DNA from: Gleimia hominis | GTDB lineage: Bacteria; Actinomycetota; Actinomycetes; Actinomycetales; Actinomycetaceae | Direction: 5' to 3' | DNA: 64,000 bases | Assembly: GCF_002871945.2 (NCBI RefSeq) | Contig: NZ_CP126963.1 | Location: 124,001 to 188,000 of the forward strand | Shown here: piece by piece, positions 8,805-17,207 of the stretch | How the letters are laid out: each line of letters begins with the position of its first letter | Position numbering within the stretch: the first letter of the stretch is position 1 | Translations under genes and position numbers: made by a program | Notes under the pieces: generated by a model | The model's database searches: none | Told to the model about the DNA's origin: nothing | The model's input: only the letters and a program-made list of their open reading frames with translations

Positions 8805-10076
8805 ATGCGCCTGAGGAACCGGGTTGCGGCCGTGTGGATAGCACTCTCGATTTCATTGCTGGGCCTGCTGCCCACAGCTACTAATGCGGCAGCAGACGAT
8901 ACGGAACGCCGTGGTTTCGATCCAGATAGGTGTTCTGAGTTCGTCAGCCGGGCCCCGATTCTTTCCGCTCCTGAAAACTGGAAACTTGGAAAATCCAATC
9001 CGGAGGAATGGCGACTAGAGGCGGAAAAGGAAGAAGAAGCGTCCAGACAACGGGAACCTACGCGAAAAGACGTTCCCGTAGTGTTTGCTCACGGTTGGCT
9101 GAGTAGTTCTACGCATAATAAAGACCGTACGGGGGCGTTTTCAAAAGCAGTTGATATGGGATCAGATGGCGCACCAAAATTAATCTCTATGGGCGTTAGG
9201 GCGAGGAAAGTATCGCTGATTGACTGGGTTCAAGATCACACTGGAACTGTAAGCTACACGTTTGACTATTCGAAGGTGAATGGGCGGTGGGTAACGGATA
9301 AGGACATTGGTTCGAAACTTGCTCGCGGCCTGGAGTGTTTAGCAGAAACGTACTTGCGTCCGACAGTGGTGGTCGCGCACTCGATGGGTGGTCTAGCGGT
9401 CCGCGAAGCGGCGTCACGGTTGGACAGACCAGTTAACCGTGTTCTCTCGCATGTATTAACTATAGGAACACCAAATGAGGGATCACGTGTGGCACGACAT
9501 GTTGGTAGTGCAATAGGACTTACAAAAAAAGGTATTTCGAACGCTGTTACAAATCTTTTGTTTGATAAAACACTAGGTACCAATGCTGATTTGTACGATC
9601 AAACAGGTAAGGGTTTAACCGGTGTACCATTTGTGGATGCGTTCGAAGGAGAAGCTGGTAAAGCCCTTCGGGCTGGTTCACCAGAGTTGAAACGGCTTCC
9701 AAAAATGCCTAAAGAAGTGGATGTGCATGTGGTAGCTGGAGACATGAGAATCGGCGGTTTAGCGTTGTTCAATCACAAATTGGAAGGTCCTATTTCCGTC
9801 GGTGACGGTATTGTCTCTAAGAGTTCTGCGTTGAGTGGAACGCCAGAGAAGAACCAACACGTAGTTAAATGTAGTGGCTTAAAACTCGTTGTAAAGGCGG
9901 AATCTAGGAAGGGAAGAATACATCTAAATCTAGATGTGGATTTTGGTGATCGAAGAGGGACTGCATCGCCGAACAAATTGCCTTGTTTTCACACTAACCT
10001 CACTCGGGAAACGGGTGCTGCGTTGAAACTAAATGACGTCTTAGACAAAGCGGTGCTCTATGCAGACCTCGACTAG
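8805..10076 (+). CDS. Secreted alpha/beta-hydrolase (lipase/PGAP1-like esterase)
   Basis: 423 residues from the ATG at 8805. An N-terminal signal peptide is clear: RLRNR, a hydrophobic core VWIALSISLLGLLP and a likely cleavage after NAA or AAA. The hydrolase core has the oxyanion strand VVFAHGW (about residues 93-98) and the nucleophile elbow VAHSMGG with Ser near 193. The catalytic Asp and His cannot be placed with confidence. It most resembles lipases and PGAP1-like esterases; the substrate is unknown. The 3' half is visibly AT-richer than the flanks, which hints at acquisition. It overlaps the next gene by 17 nt, so the pair is probably co-translated. Confidence 0.75.
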   Translation: MRLRNRVAAVWIALSISLLGLLPTATNAAADDTERRGFDPDRCSEFVSRAPILSAPENWKLGKSNPEEWRLEAEKEEEASRQREPTRKDVPVVFAHGWLSSSTHNKDRTGAFSKAVDMGSDGAPKLISMGVRARKVSLIDWVQDHTGTVSYTFDYSKVNGRWVTDKDIGSKLARGLECLAETYLRPTVVVAHSMGGLAVREAASRLDRPVNRVLSHVLTIGTPNEGSRVARHVGSAIGLTKKGISNAVTNLLFDKTLGTNADLYDQTGKGLTGVPFVDAFEGEAGKALRAGSPELKRLPKMPKEVDVHVVAGDMRIGGLALFNHKLEGPISVGDGIVSKSSALSGTPEKNQHVVKCSGLKLVVKAESRKGRIHLNLDVDFGDRRGTASPNKLPCFHTNLTRETGAALKLNDVLDKAVLYADLD

Positions 10077-10551
10077 CAAACGTAAGCTCCTGCTTGTCAT
10101 CTTGGGTGTCGTGGTGGTGGTGCTAGCAGTTCTATTAGGCTGGGCTATCCTCCATCAGAGAACTACGTTGGCAGAAGCTGCTTCTGGTGGTGCGCAATCG
10201 CAGGCGGATAACGCCGACCCCACGAAACGTGAGATTCACCGGAGTAAACGCGAGGTTCAAAGTACGGTAGCGAAGCTGGAAAACATTGTGGAGGAACCCG
10301 AAGCAATCGTGGATCCAGAAGTAGCAAAATCCTATGGCGTTGAAGTTAACCAGATACTCCCAGAGGGCACCAAAGTAGAGGTAGACCAGGAAAGCTGGAC
10401 AGACGTCGACGAAACCACGGCGATGGTGCCCACAACTGTCAAACTCCCCGATGGGGAAGAAGCACAGTACGCCGCCGTCGTTAGTAAAACTACGCGCGGC
10501 TGGCAACTCGTAACCACCCTGCCAATAGAAGAAGCCAGCCCCGAACCTTAA
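10060..10551 (+). CDS. Unrecognised membrane-anchored protein paired with the esterase
   Basis: 163 residues. A short basic N-terminus (TSKRK) is followed by one strongly hydrophobic segment at about residues 9-29 (LLLVILGVVVVVLAVLLGWA) with no obvious cleavage site or lipobox, so an N-terminal anchor with the rest outside is likely. The outer part is acidic and lacks cysteines. It matches no family I recognise. Its start overlaps the esterase gene by 17 nt, and its stop overlaps the convergent coaA stop in TTAA. A role with the esterase (chaperone, anchor or inhibitor) is inference from the overlap. Confidence 0.6.
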   Translation: MQTSTSKRKLLLVILGVVVVVLAVLLGWAILHQRTTLAEAASGGAQSQADNADPTKREIHRSKREVQSTVAKLENIVEEPEAIVDPEVAKSYGVEVNQILPEGTKVEVDQESWTDVDETTAMVPTTVKLPDGEEAQYAAVVSKTTRGWQLVTTLPIEEASPEP

Positions 10552-11495
10552 ATGCGGCGCAACCGAAGCTGTGACACGCGGTGGTCCGCACCTTTAGTGA
10601 TAATCAGATCGGCCCGTCCCCGCGTGGGAAGAATGTTTTCTTCCAAGTTCGGTAAGTTAACACTCTTCCAAATATGCCGAGCCCGCTCTATCGCTTCCGT
10701 ATCCGACAACTGCGCATAGTTCTTAAAGTACGAATCCGGTTCCGTAAAAGCGGTTGAACGCAACTTTAAAAACCGTTCCACGTACCACGCTTCGATATGA
10801 GCGGGGTGCGCATCCACATAGATCGTGAAATCGAAATAGTCTGAAACAGCAACCACCCCGGTGCGTCCCTGCGCAGTACGGGCCGACTGCAACACGTTCA
10901 AACCCTCAACAATTAAAATATCTGGCCGTGTAGTAACCTGCTTTTCACCCGGAATAATGTCATAAACCGTGTGGTCATAAACCGGGGACTCCACCTGAGG
11001 ATAACCTGCCTTCACCGCAGCAACGAACTCAAGTAACTCCGCGCGATCGTAAGACTCCGGGAAGCCCTTGCGGTTCATAATGCCACGGCGCTTAAGCTCC
11101 CGATTTGGTAGCAAAAACCCGTCAGTAGTAACCAACTGTACGCGGGGGATAGTGGGAAGACGCCGCATCAACTCCACCAGCAGGCGGGCAGTGGTGGACT
11201 TCCCCACAGCCACAGACCCCGCAATCCCAATCACAAAAGGTGGGCGCGGACGGTTCGGCTCATGCAAAAAATGACGCCGATCAAACGCCAACCGCTGCTG
11301 CGAATCAAAATACATCTGCAGCAAAGCCGAAAGCGGCCGGTAAATCGCATCCACTTCCCGCAAATCCATGGGGTCAGCAATACCCGCAAGGCGCCCCACT
11401 TCCGCTTCCGTGAGCGGCAGGGGAGTTTCTTTCGCGAGCGCGCTCCAAGCCTCACGCGTAAAAGTCTCGTAAGGGGACAAGCCGAGTTCTTTCAT
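10548..11495 (-). CDS. coaA: Pantothenate kinase type I
   Basis: 315 residues when started at the ATG complementary to 11493-11495 (MKELGLSPYETFTR); the open frame runs further upstream but that part is not conserved. CoaA phosphorylates pantothenate, the committed step to coenzyme A. The P-loop GSVAVGKST (about 93-101) and segments VTTDGFLLPN, KGFPESYD and DFTIYVDA are typical of the prokaryotic type I enzyme. It ends convergently on the esterase-partner gene with a 3-nt overlap and is divergent from glmS across a 128-nt gap. Confidence 0.95.
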   Translation of the reverse strand: MKELGLSPYETFTREAWSALAKETPLPLTEAEVGRLAGIADPMDLREVDAIYRPLSALLQMYFDSQQRLAFDRRHFLHEPNRPRPPFVIGIAGSVAVGKSTTARLLVELMRRLPTIPRVQLVTTDGFLLPNRELKRRGIMNRKGFPESYDRAELLEFVAAVKAGYPQVESPVYDHTVYDIIPGEKQVTTRPDILIVEGLNVLQSARTAQGRTGVVAVSDYFDFTIYVDAHPAHIEAWYVERFLKLRSTAFTEPDSYFKNYAQLSDTEAIERARHIWKSVNLPNLEENILPTRGRADLIITKGADHRVSQLRLRRI

Positions 11496-11623
11496 AATGT
11501 GCACACATAAATGGTGCCCCAAAATGGAACAGAATGCGCAATTAGTCGCAATACAACGTGTAGTTACCCCCAATTCCCAGTTTCGTTACATCCCGCGGGC
11601 TCATGTGTGGCACCATAAAAAGC

Positions 11624-13549
11624 ATGTGTGGAATTGTTGGATATGTCTGTGAACATGATTCTTCTCGCGCCCGCGACGTCGTTATGGGTGGGCTCGCCCG
11701 CCTGGAGTACCGCGGGTACGATTCCGCGGGGATCGCGGTTGGTTCCCGTAACCAGATGACGGTCGTAAAAGCGGTAGGCAAGCTTGCGAACCTGCAAGCC
11801 GAGCTGGATAAGCTTGAGGACCTGGCTGGGCGCAGTGCGATTGGGCACACGCGGTGGGCAACTCATGGGCGTCCGTCTAACGAGAATGCGCATCCGCACG
11901 TCGCCCTGGGGGGTGCGTTGGCGCTTGTGCATAACGGGATCATTGAGAATGCGGACGCGTTGCGTGGCCAGTTGAAGGCCGATGGGATCACGTTCGTGTC
12001 GAACACGGACACGGAAGTTGCAGCGCACCTGCTGGGGCAGTTGTTCCTAGAGGAATACGGTAAGGGCGACTTGGTTGGGAACAAATTGTCGCTTGAGGGC
12101 GTGCCAGCTGACGCGCGGGTGGCAGCGGCTGCTTTGACGCGGGCGATGGAGCGGCTCACCCCGATGCTGCACGGCACGTTCACACTGCTGGCAGTCCATG
12201 AGGATGCGCCTAGTGTGGTGGTGGCGGCGCGCCGTTCGTCCCCACTGGTGGTGGGCCTGGGTGAGGGAGAGAACTATTTGGGTTCGGACGTGCTCGCCTT
12301 CGCGGAGCACACGCACCGGGCGTTAGAGATTGGGCAGGACGAAGTGGTGGTGGTGACCCCAACTGCGGTTACCGTCCTGGATGCCGAGGGGGATCAGGTG
12401 GAACCCAAGGCCTTCGACGTGGAAGTGTCGACTGACAACGTGGATAAGGCTGGTTGGCCCACGTTCATGGAGAAGGAGATTCACGAGCAGCCGCTGGCAA
12501 TTGCGAATACGCTTAAAGACCGAGTGGATGCGGAGGGTCGGTTAGCGTTAGATGAGTTGCGGATCCCTTCTGAGGTGTTGCGCACTGCCGACAAGATGAT
12601 CATCGTGGCCTGCGGAACCGCAGCTTACGCAGGGCAGGTGGCTCGCTATGCGATTGAGCATTGGTGCCGCATTCCCGTTGAAGTGGAGTTGGCACACGAG
12701 TTCCGCTACCGCGACCCGGTGGTGAATGAGAAGACCCTGGTGGTTGCTATCTCCCAGTCTGGGGAGACGATGGATACGATCATGGCTATCCGCCACGCTC
12801 GGGAGCAGGGGGCGCGGGTGATTGCGATTGTGAATACGCCCGGGTCCACGATTCCACGTGAGTCGGACGCGGTGATCCTCACGCACGCGGGCCGGGAGAT
12901 TGCGGTGGCGTCTACGAAAGCGTTCACCGCGCAAATTGCCGCGACCTACATTTTAGGTTTGTACCTAGCGCAGGTGCGGGGCAATAAGTACGTGGATGAA
13001 ATCCAGGATTACCTAGAGAAACTGGCGCGCGTGCCCGCTAAAGCGCAGGTGGTGTTGGATCACGCAGAGGATATGCGTCAGATCGCGCGGCAGATGAAAG
13101 ATGAGCAGTCCGTCATTTTCCTCGGCCGTCACGTGGGGTACCCGGTGGCGATGGAAGGAGCGTTAAAGCTCAAAGAGATCGCGTATATTCACGCGGAAGG
13201 TTTCGCAGCTGGGGAATTGAAACACGGTCCGATTGCCCTAATTGAAGAGGGACACCCGGTGATCATTATTGTGCCCACCCCACGCCGGCCGGAGCTGCAC
13301 CGCAAGGTGGTGTCGAATATTCAGGAGGTACGAGCCCGGGGAGCGCGCGCGATTGTGATTGCGGAGGAGGGGGACACCTCGGTGGATGAGTATGCCTCGT
13401 TTGTTTTTCGCGTGCCTGCTGTGCCCACGTTGTACGCGCCTCTCCTGTCGGTGATTCCGCTGCAGATTCTCGCGTCCGAACTAGCCGGTGCGAAGGGACT
13501 CGATGTGGATCAGCCCCGGAACCTGGCGAAGTCGGTGACGGTGGAATAG
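11624..13549 (+). CDS. glmS: Glutamine-fructose-6-phosphate aminotransferase (isomerising)
   Basis: 641 residues from the ATG at 11624. That start makes Cys2 the N-terminal nucleophile (MCGIVGYVCEH), as glutaminase function requires; a start seven codons upstream would bury it. The N-terminal glutamine amidotransferase domain (about 1-220) has GHTRWATHG and HNGIIEN. Two SIS sugar-isomerase domains follow, with SQSGETMDT and the C-terminal DQPRNLAKSVTVE. It makes glucosamine-6-P for peptidoglycan and for the UDP-GlcNAc-derived sugars of the glycan locus. No ribosome-binding site is seen before the ATG, so the transcript may be leaderless or weakly initiated. Confidence 0.97.
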   Translation: MCGIVGYVCEHDSSRARDVVMGGLARLEYRGYDSAGIAVGSRNQMTVVKAVGKLANLQAELDKLEDLAGRSAIGHTRWATHGRPSNENAHPHVALGGALALVHNGIIENADALRGQLKADGITFVSNTDTEVAAHLLGQLFLEEYGKGDLVGNKLSLEGVPADARVAAAALTRAMERLTPMLHGTFTLLAVHEDAPSVVVAARRSSPLVVGLGEGENYLGSDVLAFAEHTHRALEIGQDEVVVVTPTAVTVLDAEGDQVEPKAFDVEVSTDNVDKAGWPTFMEKEIHEQPLAIANTLKDRVDAEGRLALDELRIPSEVLRTADKMIIVACGTAAYAGQVARYAIEHWCRIPVEVELAHEFRYRDPVVNEKTLVVAISQSGETMDTIMAIRHAREQGARVIAIVNTPGSTIPRESDAVILTHAGREIAVASTKAFTAQIAATYILGLYLAQVRGNKYVDEIQDYLEKLARVPAKAQVVLDHAEDMRQIARQMKDEQSVIFLGRHVGYPVAMEGALKLKEIAYIHAEGFAAGELKHGPIALIEEGHPVIIIVPTPRRPELHRKVVSNIQEVRARGARAIVIAEEGDTSVDEYASFVFRVPAVPTLYAPLLSVIPLQILASELAGAKGLDVDQPRNLAKSVTVE

Positions 13550-13553
13550 TCCG

Positions 13554-14681
13554 ATGCACACGCCCCACCCACACCAACCCGACTTTGCGGGCGTTCACAG
13601 GAAGATGGATTCTGCGAGTGCTCACCGGCGGGTGGAAGCCGCGGCTGATGCGAACGCCACGGTTGGAGCGAACTCCGCGGGTGAAGTAAACGCCGCGGTT
13701 GGAGCGAACTCCGCGAGCGAATCACCGGGGTCTAGCTGCGCGAGCCGTGCGCAAGCCCCTAGCCGCGTGGGTTGTGCGCAGGTTCCTAATCGAACGAGCT
13801 GCGCGCAGGCCTTTAGCCGACCGGACTTTGCTCGGGCTTACCGTATCCCTGATGCGCGCGACCACAAGTACACGCGTGGGGTAGTGGGGCTCGTGGTTGG
13901 GTCAGATAAGTACCCGGGAGCTGCTGTGATGGCTACTGCTGGGGCGTTGCGCACCGGGGTGGGGATGGTGCGTTACCAGGGGCCGGAACTACCCGCCCGC
14001 CTAGTGCTGAACCACTTCCCATCTGCCGTGGTTGGGGACGGACACGTGCAAGCCCACGTTGTGGGCAGTGGGATTGACGACGATGAGTTCGACACTCGGG
14101 TGCGCCCCCTCCTGAACGAAACTGGTGAGGTATTGGTAGTGGACGCGTCTGCGCTACCGGGGTATACGAAATTTGTTGCGCAAGAAGGTGGCCGCGACCA
14201 GCGTGCTGACGTGCCCACGGTACTGACTCCGAATGTGACGGAAGCAGTCCGGATGATGTCGGAGTTGTCTCAGCAAGATACCTCGTGGAATCAAGTTCAT
14301 GAGGCACTTGCGGACTGTGCGGCAAAGCTCGCGGATCTAACGGGGGCAACTGTGGCGGTGAAAGGTGCGGATACGGCGGTGTGCAGTCCGGGGCAAACTC
14401 CGCTTGTGGTTACGGGTGCGTGCGCGTGGGTGGGCACGGCTGGCAGTGGGGATGTGCTCGCCGGGGCGATTGGGGCGCGCGTGGCTGCGTGGCAGGCGGA
14501 TCGTGAGAATGGTCGCGCGGTTGAGTCTTTTGATCGGGCGGTGGCCAGCGGTGTTTGGATTGTGGCTGCAGCTGGACGTGCGGCGGCAGAAGTGGAACGC
14601 TTTGCATGGGGCCACCCCGTAGAACCGATGGAAGTGGCAGATGCGATACCACGCGCGATTGCGCAGCAGTTAGAGGAGTGA
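13554..14681 (+). CDS. nnrD: ADP-dependent NAD(P)H-hydrate dehydratase
   Basis: 375 residues, start uncertain. The C-terminal about 275 residues are the YjeF-C ribokinase-like domain that repairs hydrated NAD(P)H: YTRGVVGLVVGSDKYPGAAV, LTPNVTEAVRMM and the phosphate loop GTAGSGDVLAGAIGARVAAW. The epimerase (YjeF-N) domain is absent. The first about 90 residues are unlike the family: they hold a 12-residue repeat (NATVGANSAGE / NAAVGANSASE) and three Cys/Ala/Gln-rich segments (RAQAPSR, CAQVPNR, CAQAFSR). True translation may begin later, so the leader may be partly non-coding. It starts 4 nt after glmS and ends 2 nt before alr, so the three genes look like one operon. Confidence 0.85.
   Translation: MHTPHPHQPDFAGVHRKMDSASAHRRVEAAADANATVGANSAGEVNAAVGANSASESPGSSCASRAQAPSRVGCAQVPNRTSCAQAFSRPDFARAYRIPDARDHKYTRGVVGLVVGSDKYPGAAVMATAGALRTGVGMVRYQGPELPARLVLNHFPSAVVGDGHVQAHVVGSGIDDDEFDTRVRPLLNETGEVLVVDASALPGYTKFVAQEGGRDQRADVPTVLTPNVTEAVRMMSELSQQDTSWNQVHEALADCAAKLADLTGATVAVKGADTAVCSPGQTPLVVTGACAWVGTAGSGDVLAGAIGARVAAWQADRENGRAVESFDRAVASGVWIVAAAGRAAAEVERFAWGHPVEPMEVADAIPRAIAQQLEE
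13650..13721 (+). repeat. Two tandem 36-nt repeats in the 5' part of nnrD
   Basis: Units 13650-13685 and 13686-13721 are near-identical, sharing CGGTTGGAGCGAACTCCGCG. The length is a multiple of three, so the frame is kept and the unit encodes 12 residues. More diverged roughly 30-nt repeats built on TGCGCAGG follow to about 13825. Confidence 0.85.
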
Positions 14682-14683
14682 GC

Positions 14684-15988
14684 ATGCAAGCGGATGACAA
14701 CGCGATTGCTTGGGCAACGGTGGATCTAGATGCGTTGAAAGCAAATGCTCGCAGGCTTGAAGAACTCTCGAGCCCAAACGGGCCGGTGCACATGGCGGTG
14801 GTAAAAGCGGATGCGTATGGACACGGCCTAGTGCCAGCTGCTACCGCATTGGCGGAAGCGGGGCGCAGTGTGTTTGGAATCGCGCAGATCCCAGAGGCCA
14901 TTCACCTGGCGGAAGCCTTGCGCGAAACCAATGTGGATGCGCGGATATTCTCTTGGCTGGTGCCCCCGGTGGGTGGTCAGCAGCTGATTGAGCGGGCGTT
15001 GGAGCTAGGGATTGAACTGTCAGTTTCCACACCGCAACAAGTGCTGGCGATCGCGGCAACTAACCGGCATGCACGGGTCCACTTAAAGGTTGATACCGGG
15101 ATGGGTCGCGCCGGTTTACTTCCAGATGAGATTCAGGGGGTACTTGCTGCGTTGCAGCGGTGCGCCGGCCGCGTGCAACTAGTGGGGTTGTGGAGCCACC
15201 TGGCTAAAGCCGACGCAGATACTCCTGAGGGACGGGCGTTCACCGCGCGTCAACTCGACTATTTGCAGCAAACCCACGATAGGGTGCGGCAGGTTGATGC
15301 GGAAGTGCGGCAAGCTCAGAGTGGTGCGCGGCAGCCGCAGTCGCCGTTAGCGTTGCACCTAGCGGCTACTGCCGGGCAGCTTTGGCACCCTGACACTCGT
15401 TTAGACATGGTTCGTGACGGAATTGGTCTGTATGGGCTTAGCCCAAACCCTCAGGTGCAAACGGAACAAGAACTGGGCTTGCACCCGGCTATGACGTTGA
15501 ATGCGCGACTGATGCAAGTAAAGAAGATTCCACGCGGCTGGAGTGTGTCTTACGGGGGAACGTGGCGGGCCGATGAGGACACGTGGGTTGGCCTGGTACC
15601 GATCGGGTATGCGGACGGGATTGCACGGACGGCGTCGAACCGGGCGCGGGTGCGGGTGTATTCTCAAACGGGTGCGTGGGATGCGCCGGTGGTGGGGCGG
15701 ATCTGCATGGATCAGTTCGTGATCAAACTTGGTGAAGGCAAGCGGCCGCCAGCTGCGGTGGGGGACCGCGTGGTTATTTACGGGGATCCTACGTGCACAC
15801 AAACGCGCGGCTGTCCCACTGCTAGTGAGTGGGCAGGTTGGGCAGATACGATTTCGTACGAGTTGTTGACGCGTGTTGGCGCGCGCGTTCCGAAGTGTTA
15901 CGTGGGTGGTAGTGATTCTGCGGCAAACGAGCCTGCGAACGGTTGTGATTCTGCGGCAAACGAGCCTGCGGGTGGTAAAGAAAGATAG
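14684..15988 (+). CDS. alr: Alanine racemase
   Basis: 434 residues from the ATG at 14684, with GAGGAG 5 nt upstream, 2 nt after nnrD. PLP enzyme that makes D-alanine for peptidoglycan. The PLP lysine is K41 in VVKADAYGHG. Other signs are KVDTGMGRAG, DMVRDGIGLYGLSP, VSYGGTW (catalytic Tyr) and GRICMDQF. The C-terminus carries a non-conserved tail made of two 11-residue repeats (DSAANEPANG-type) encoded by a tandem 33-nt duplication. An extra stretch around residues 205-220, rich in Gln/Arg, is also unusual. Start and function are well supported. Confidence 0.96.
   Translation: MQADDNAIAWATVDLDALKANARRLEELSSPNGPVHMAVVKADAYGHGLVPAATALAEAGRSVFGIAQIPEAIHLAEALRETNVDARIFSWLVPPVGGQQLIERALELGIELSVSTPQQVLAIAATNRHARVHLKVDTGMGRAGLLPDEIQGVLAALQRCAGRVQLVGLWSHLAKADADTPEGRAFTARQLDYLQQTHDRVRQVDAEVRQAQSGARQPQSPLALHLAATAGQLWHPDTRLDMVRDGIGLYGLSPNPQVQTEQELGLHPAMTLNARLMQVKKIPRGWSVSYGGTWRADEDTWVGLVPIGYADGIARTASNRARVRVYSQTGAWDAPVVGRICMDQFVIKLGEGKRPPAAVGDRVVIYGDPTCTQTRGCPTASEWAGWADTISYELLTRVGARVPKCYVGGSDSAANEPANGCDSAANEPAGGKER
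15908..15973 (+). repeat. Two tandem 33-nt repeats at the 3' end of alr
   Basis: Units 15908-15940 and 15941-15973 share GATTCTGCGGCAAACGAGCC and differ at only a few bases. They add 11 residues per unit just before the alr stop and keep the frame. Confidence 0.88.
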
Positions 15989-15991
15989 GCG

Positions 15992-16534
15992 ATGAAGTAC
16001 AGTTTCGAGGTTAATGACCCAGATCAGACCCGCGCTATAGGTGCTGCGTTGGCGCCGATTGTGCGGGCGGGGGATTTGATTATGCTCACCGGTGAGCTGG
16101 GGAGTGGGAAAACCACTTTGACGCAAGGGCTTGGCGAGGCCATGGGGGTGAGTGGCAGGGTTTCGTCCCCCACGTTCATAATCACCCGTATCCATCCAAA
16201 TGATCACGGGCCAGATCTGGTGCATGCAGACGCGTACCGGATTACGGACCTGGAGGATTTAGAAACTCTAGATTTGGACACGCAGCTGCAAGATCGCGTG
16301 GTTGTAGTTGAGTGGGGAGAGGGTAAGACTGAACCGCTTTCCACTTCCCGCCTTGAAATCGTGTTGCGTGGTCCGTTCCCTGCGGATGGTGCGATTTCGA
16401 ATGATCTTGAGGGGCTAGATGATGGTCGGCGCCTAGTGGAAATATCACCGGTGGGGCCACGCTGGGACGGCGTGGATATTGAACATGCGGTGCAGCAGGC
16501 GCTGGTTCAGGTGCAGGAAGGTAAGAATGATTGA
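15992..16534 (+). CDS. tsaE: tRNA threonylcarbamoyladenosine biosynthesis ATPase TsaE
   Basis: 180 residues. TsaE is the P-loop ATPase that works with TsaB and TsaD to place t6A at position 37 of ANN-decoding tRNAs. The Walker A motif GELGSGKTT is at about 34-42, SSPTFIITR follows and a DAYRITD segment corresponds to the conserved D-x-Y-R. The C-terminal about 40 residues are less conserved. It follows alr by 3 nt and overlaps tsaB by 8 nt, so it belongs to the same transcript. Confidence 0.95.
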   Translation: MKYSFEVNDPDQTRAIGAALAPIVRAGDLIMLTGELGSGKTTLTQGLGEAMGVSGRVSSPTFIITRIHPNDHGPDLVHADAYRITDLEDLETLDLDTQLQDRVVVVEWGEGKTEPLSTSRLEIVLRGPFPADGAISNDLEGLDDGRRLVEISPVGPRWDGVDIEHAVQQALVQVQEGKND

Positions 16535-17207
16535 TTTAGTGATCGACACGTCTGCGGGAACCTCCGTGGCTGTGGTGGATGGTAGCAAAGTGGTGCGTAA
16601 GCGGTCGGTAAGCAACCGCGAGCATGCAGAGAAGCTGTCTCCTCTGGTTCATGAGGCGTTGGAAGAAGCGGGGGTTGAAGCTGCGCAGATTCACCAGCAG
16701 GTGCAGCAGATAATTGTGGGAACCGGGCCCGCGCCTTTCACTGGGCTGCGTTCGGGATTGGTGACGGCTCGGGCAATGGGGTTTGCAGCGGAACTGCCTG
16801 TGCGGGGAGTTTGTTCACTGGATATTTACGCAAGAGAGTACTTGGACAGCATGAGTGCTGAACAAGATCTTGTGGTGGTAACTGATGCGCGCCGCAAGGA
16901 GGTGTACTGGGCGCACTACCGGGCAAATGGACCCGATGATGTGACTTGTCTGGATGGTCCGTCCGTAGATCTTCCACAAAGCGTTGCGAGCCGCTTCGCG
17001 GCAGAGAGAACGTTGTTCGCAGGGCCAGCTTGCGAGCTTTACCCGCAGGTGTTTGACGCACCGGTTGCTACGAGTGTGATTGATCCGGCGGTGGCGGCCC
17101 GGATTGTGCGGGCGCGTTTGAACGCTGGGGTGGACGAGTTCGGTACGGAGCCGCTGTATTTGCGCAGGCCTGACATTCATCCGGGATATGGACACAAAAC
17201 TGCTTGA
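16527..17207 (+). CDS. tsaB: t6A biosynthesis protein TsaB
   Basis: 226 residues from the ATG at 16527 (MIDLVIDTSAGTSVAVVDG). TsaB is an inactive ASKHA-fold paralogue of TsaD that serves as its partner. Family segments are REHAEKLSPLVHEAL, GTGPAPFTGLRSGLVTARAM and VVTDARRKEVYWAHY. The upstream in-frame extension is not conserved. It overlaps tsaE by 8 nt and rimI by 20 nt, pointing to translational coupling. TsaD itself is not next in line but about 11 kb downstream. Confidence 0.95.
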   Translation: MIDLVIDTSAGTSVAVVDGSKVVRKRSVSNREHAEKLSPLVHEALEEAGVEAAQIHQQVQQIIVGTGPAPFTGLRSGLVTARAMGFAAELPVRGVCSLDIYAREYLDSMSAEQDLVVVTDARRKEVYWAHYRANGPDDVTCLDGPSVDLPQSVASRFAAERTLFAGPACELYPQVFDAPVATSVIDPAVAARIVRARLNAGVDEFGTEPLYLRRPDIHPGYGHKTA

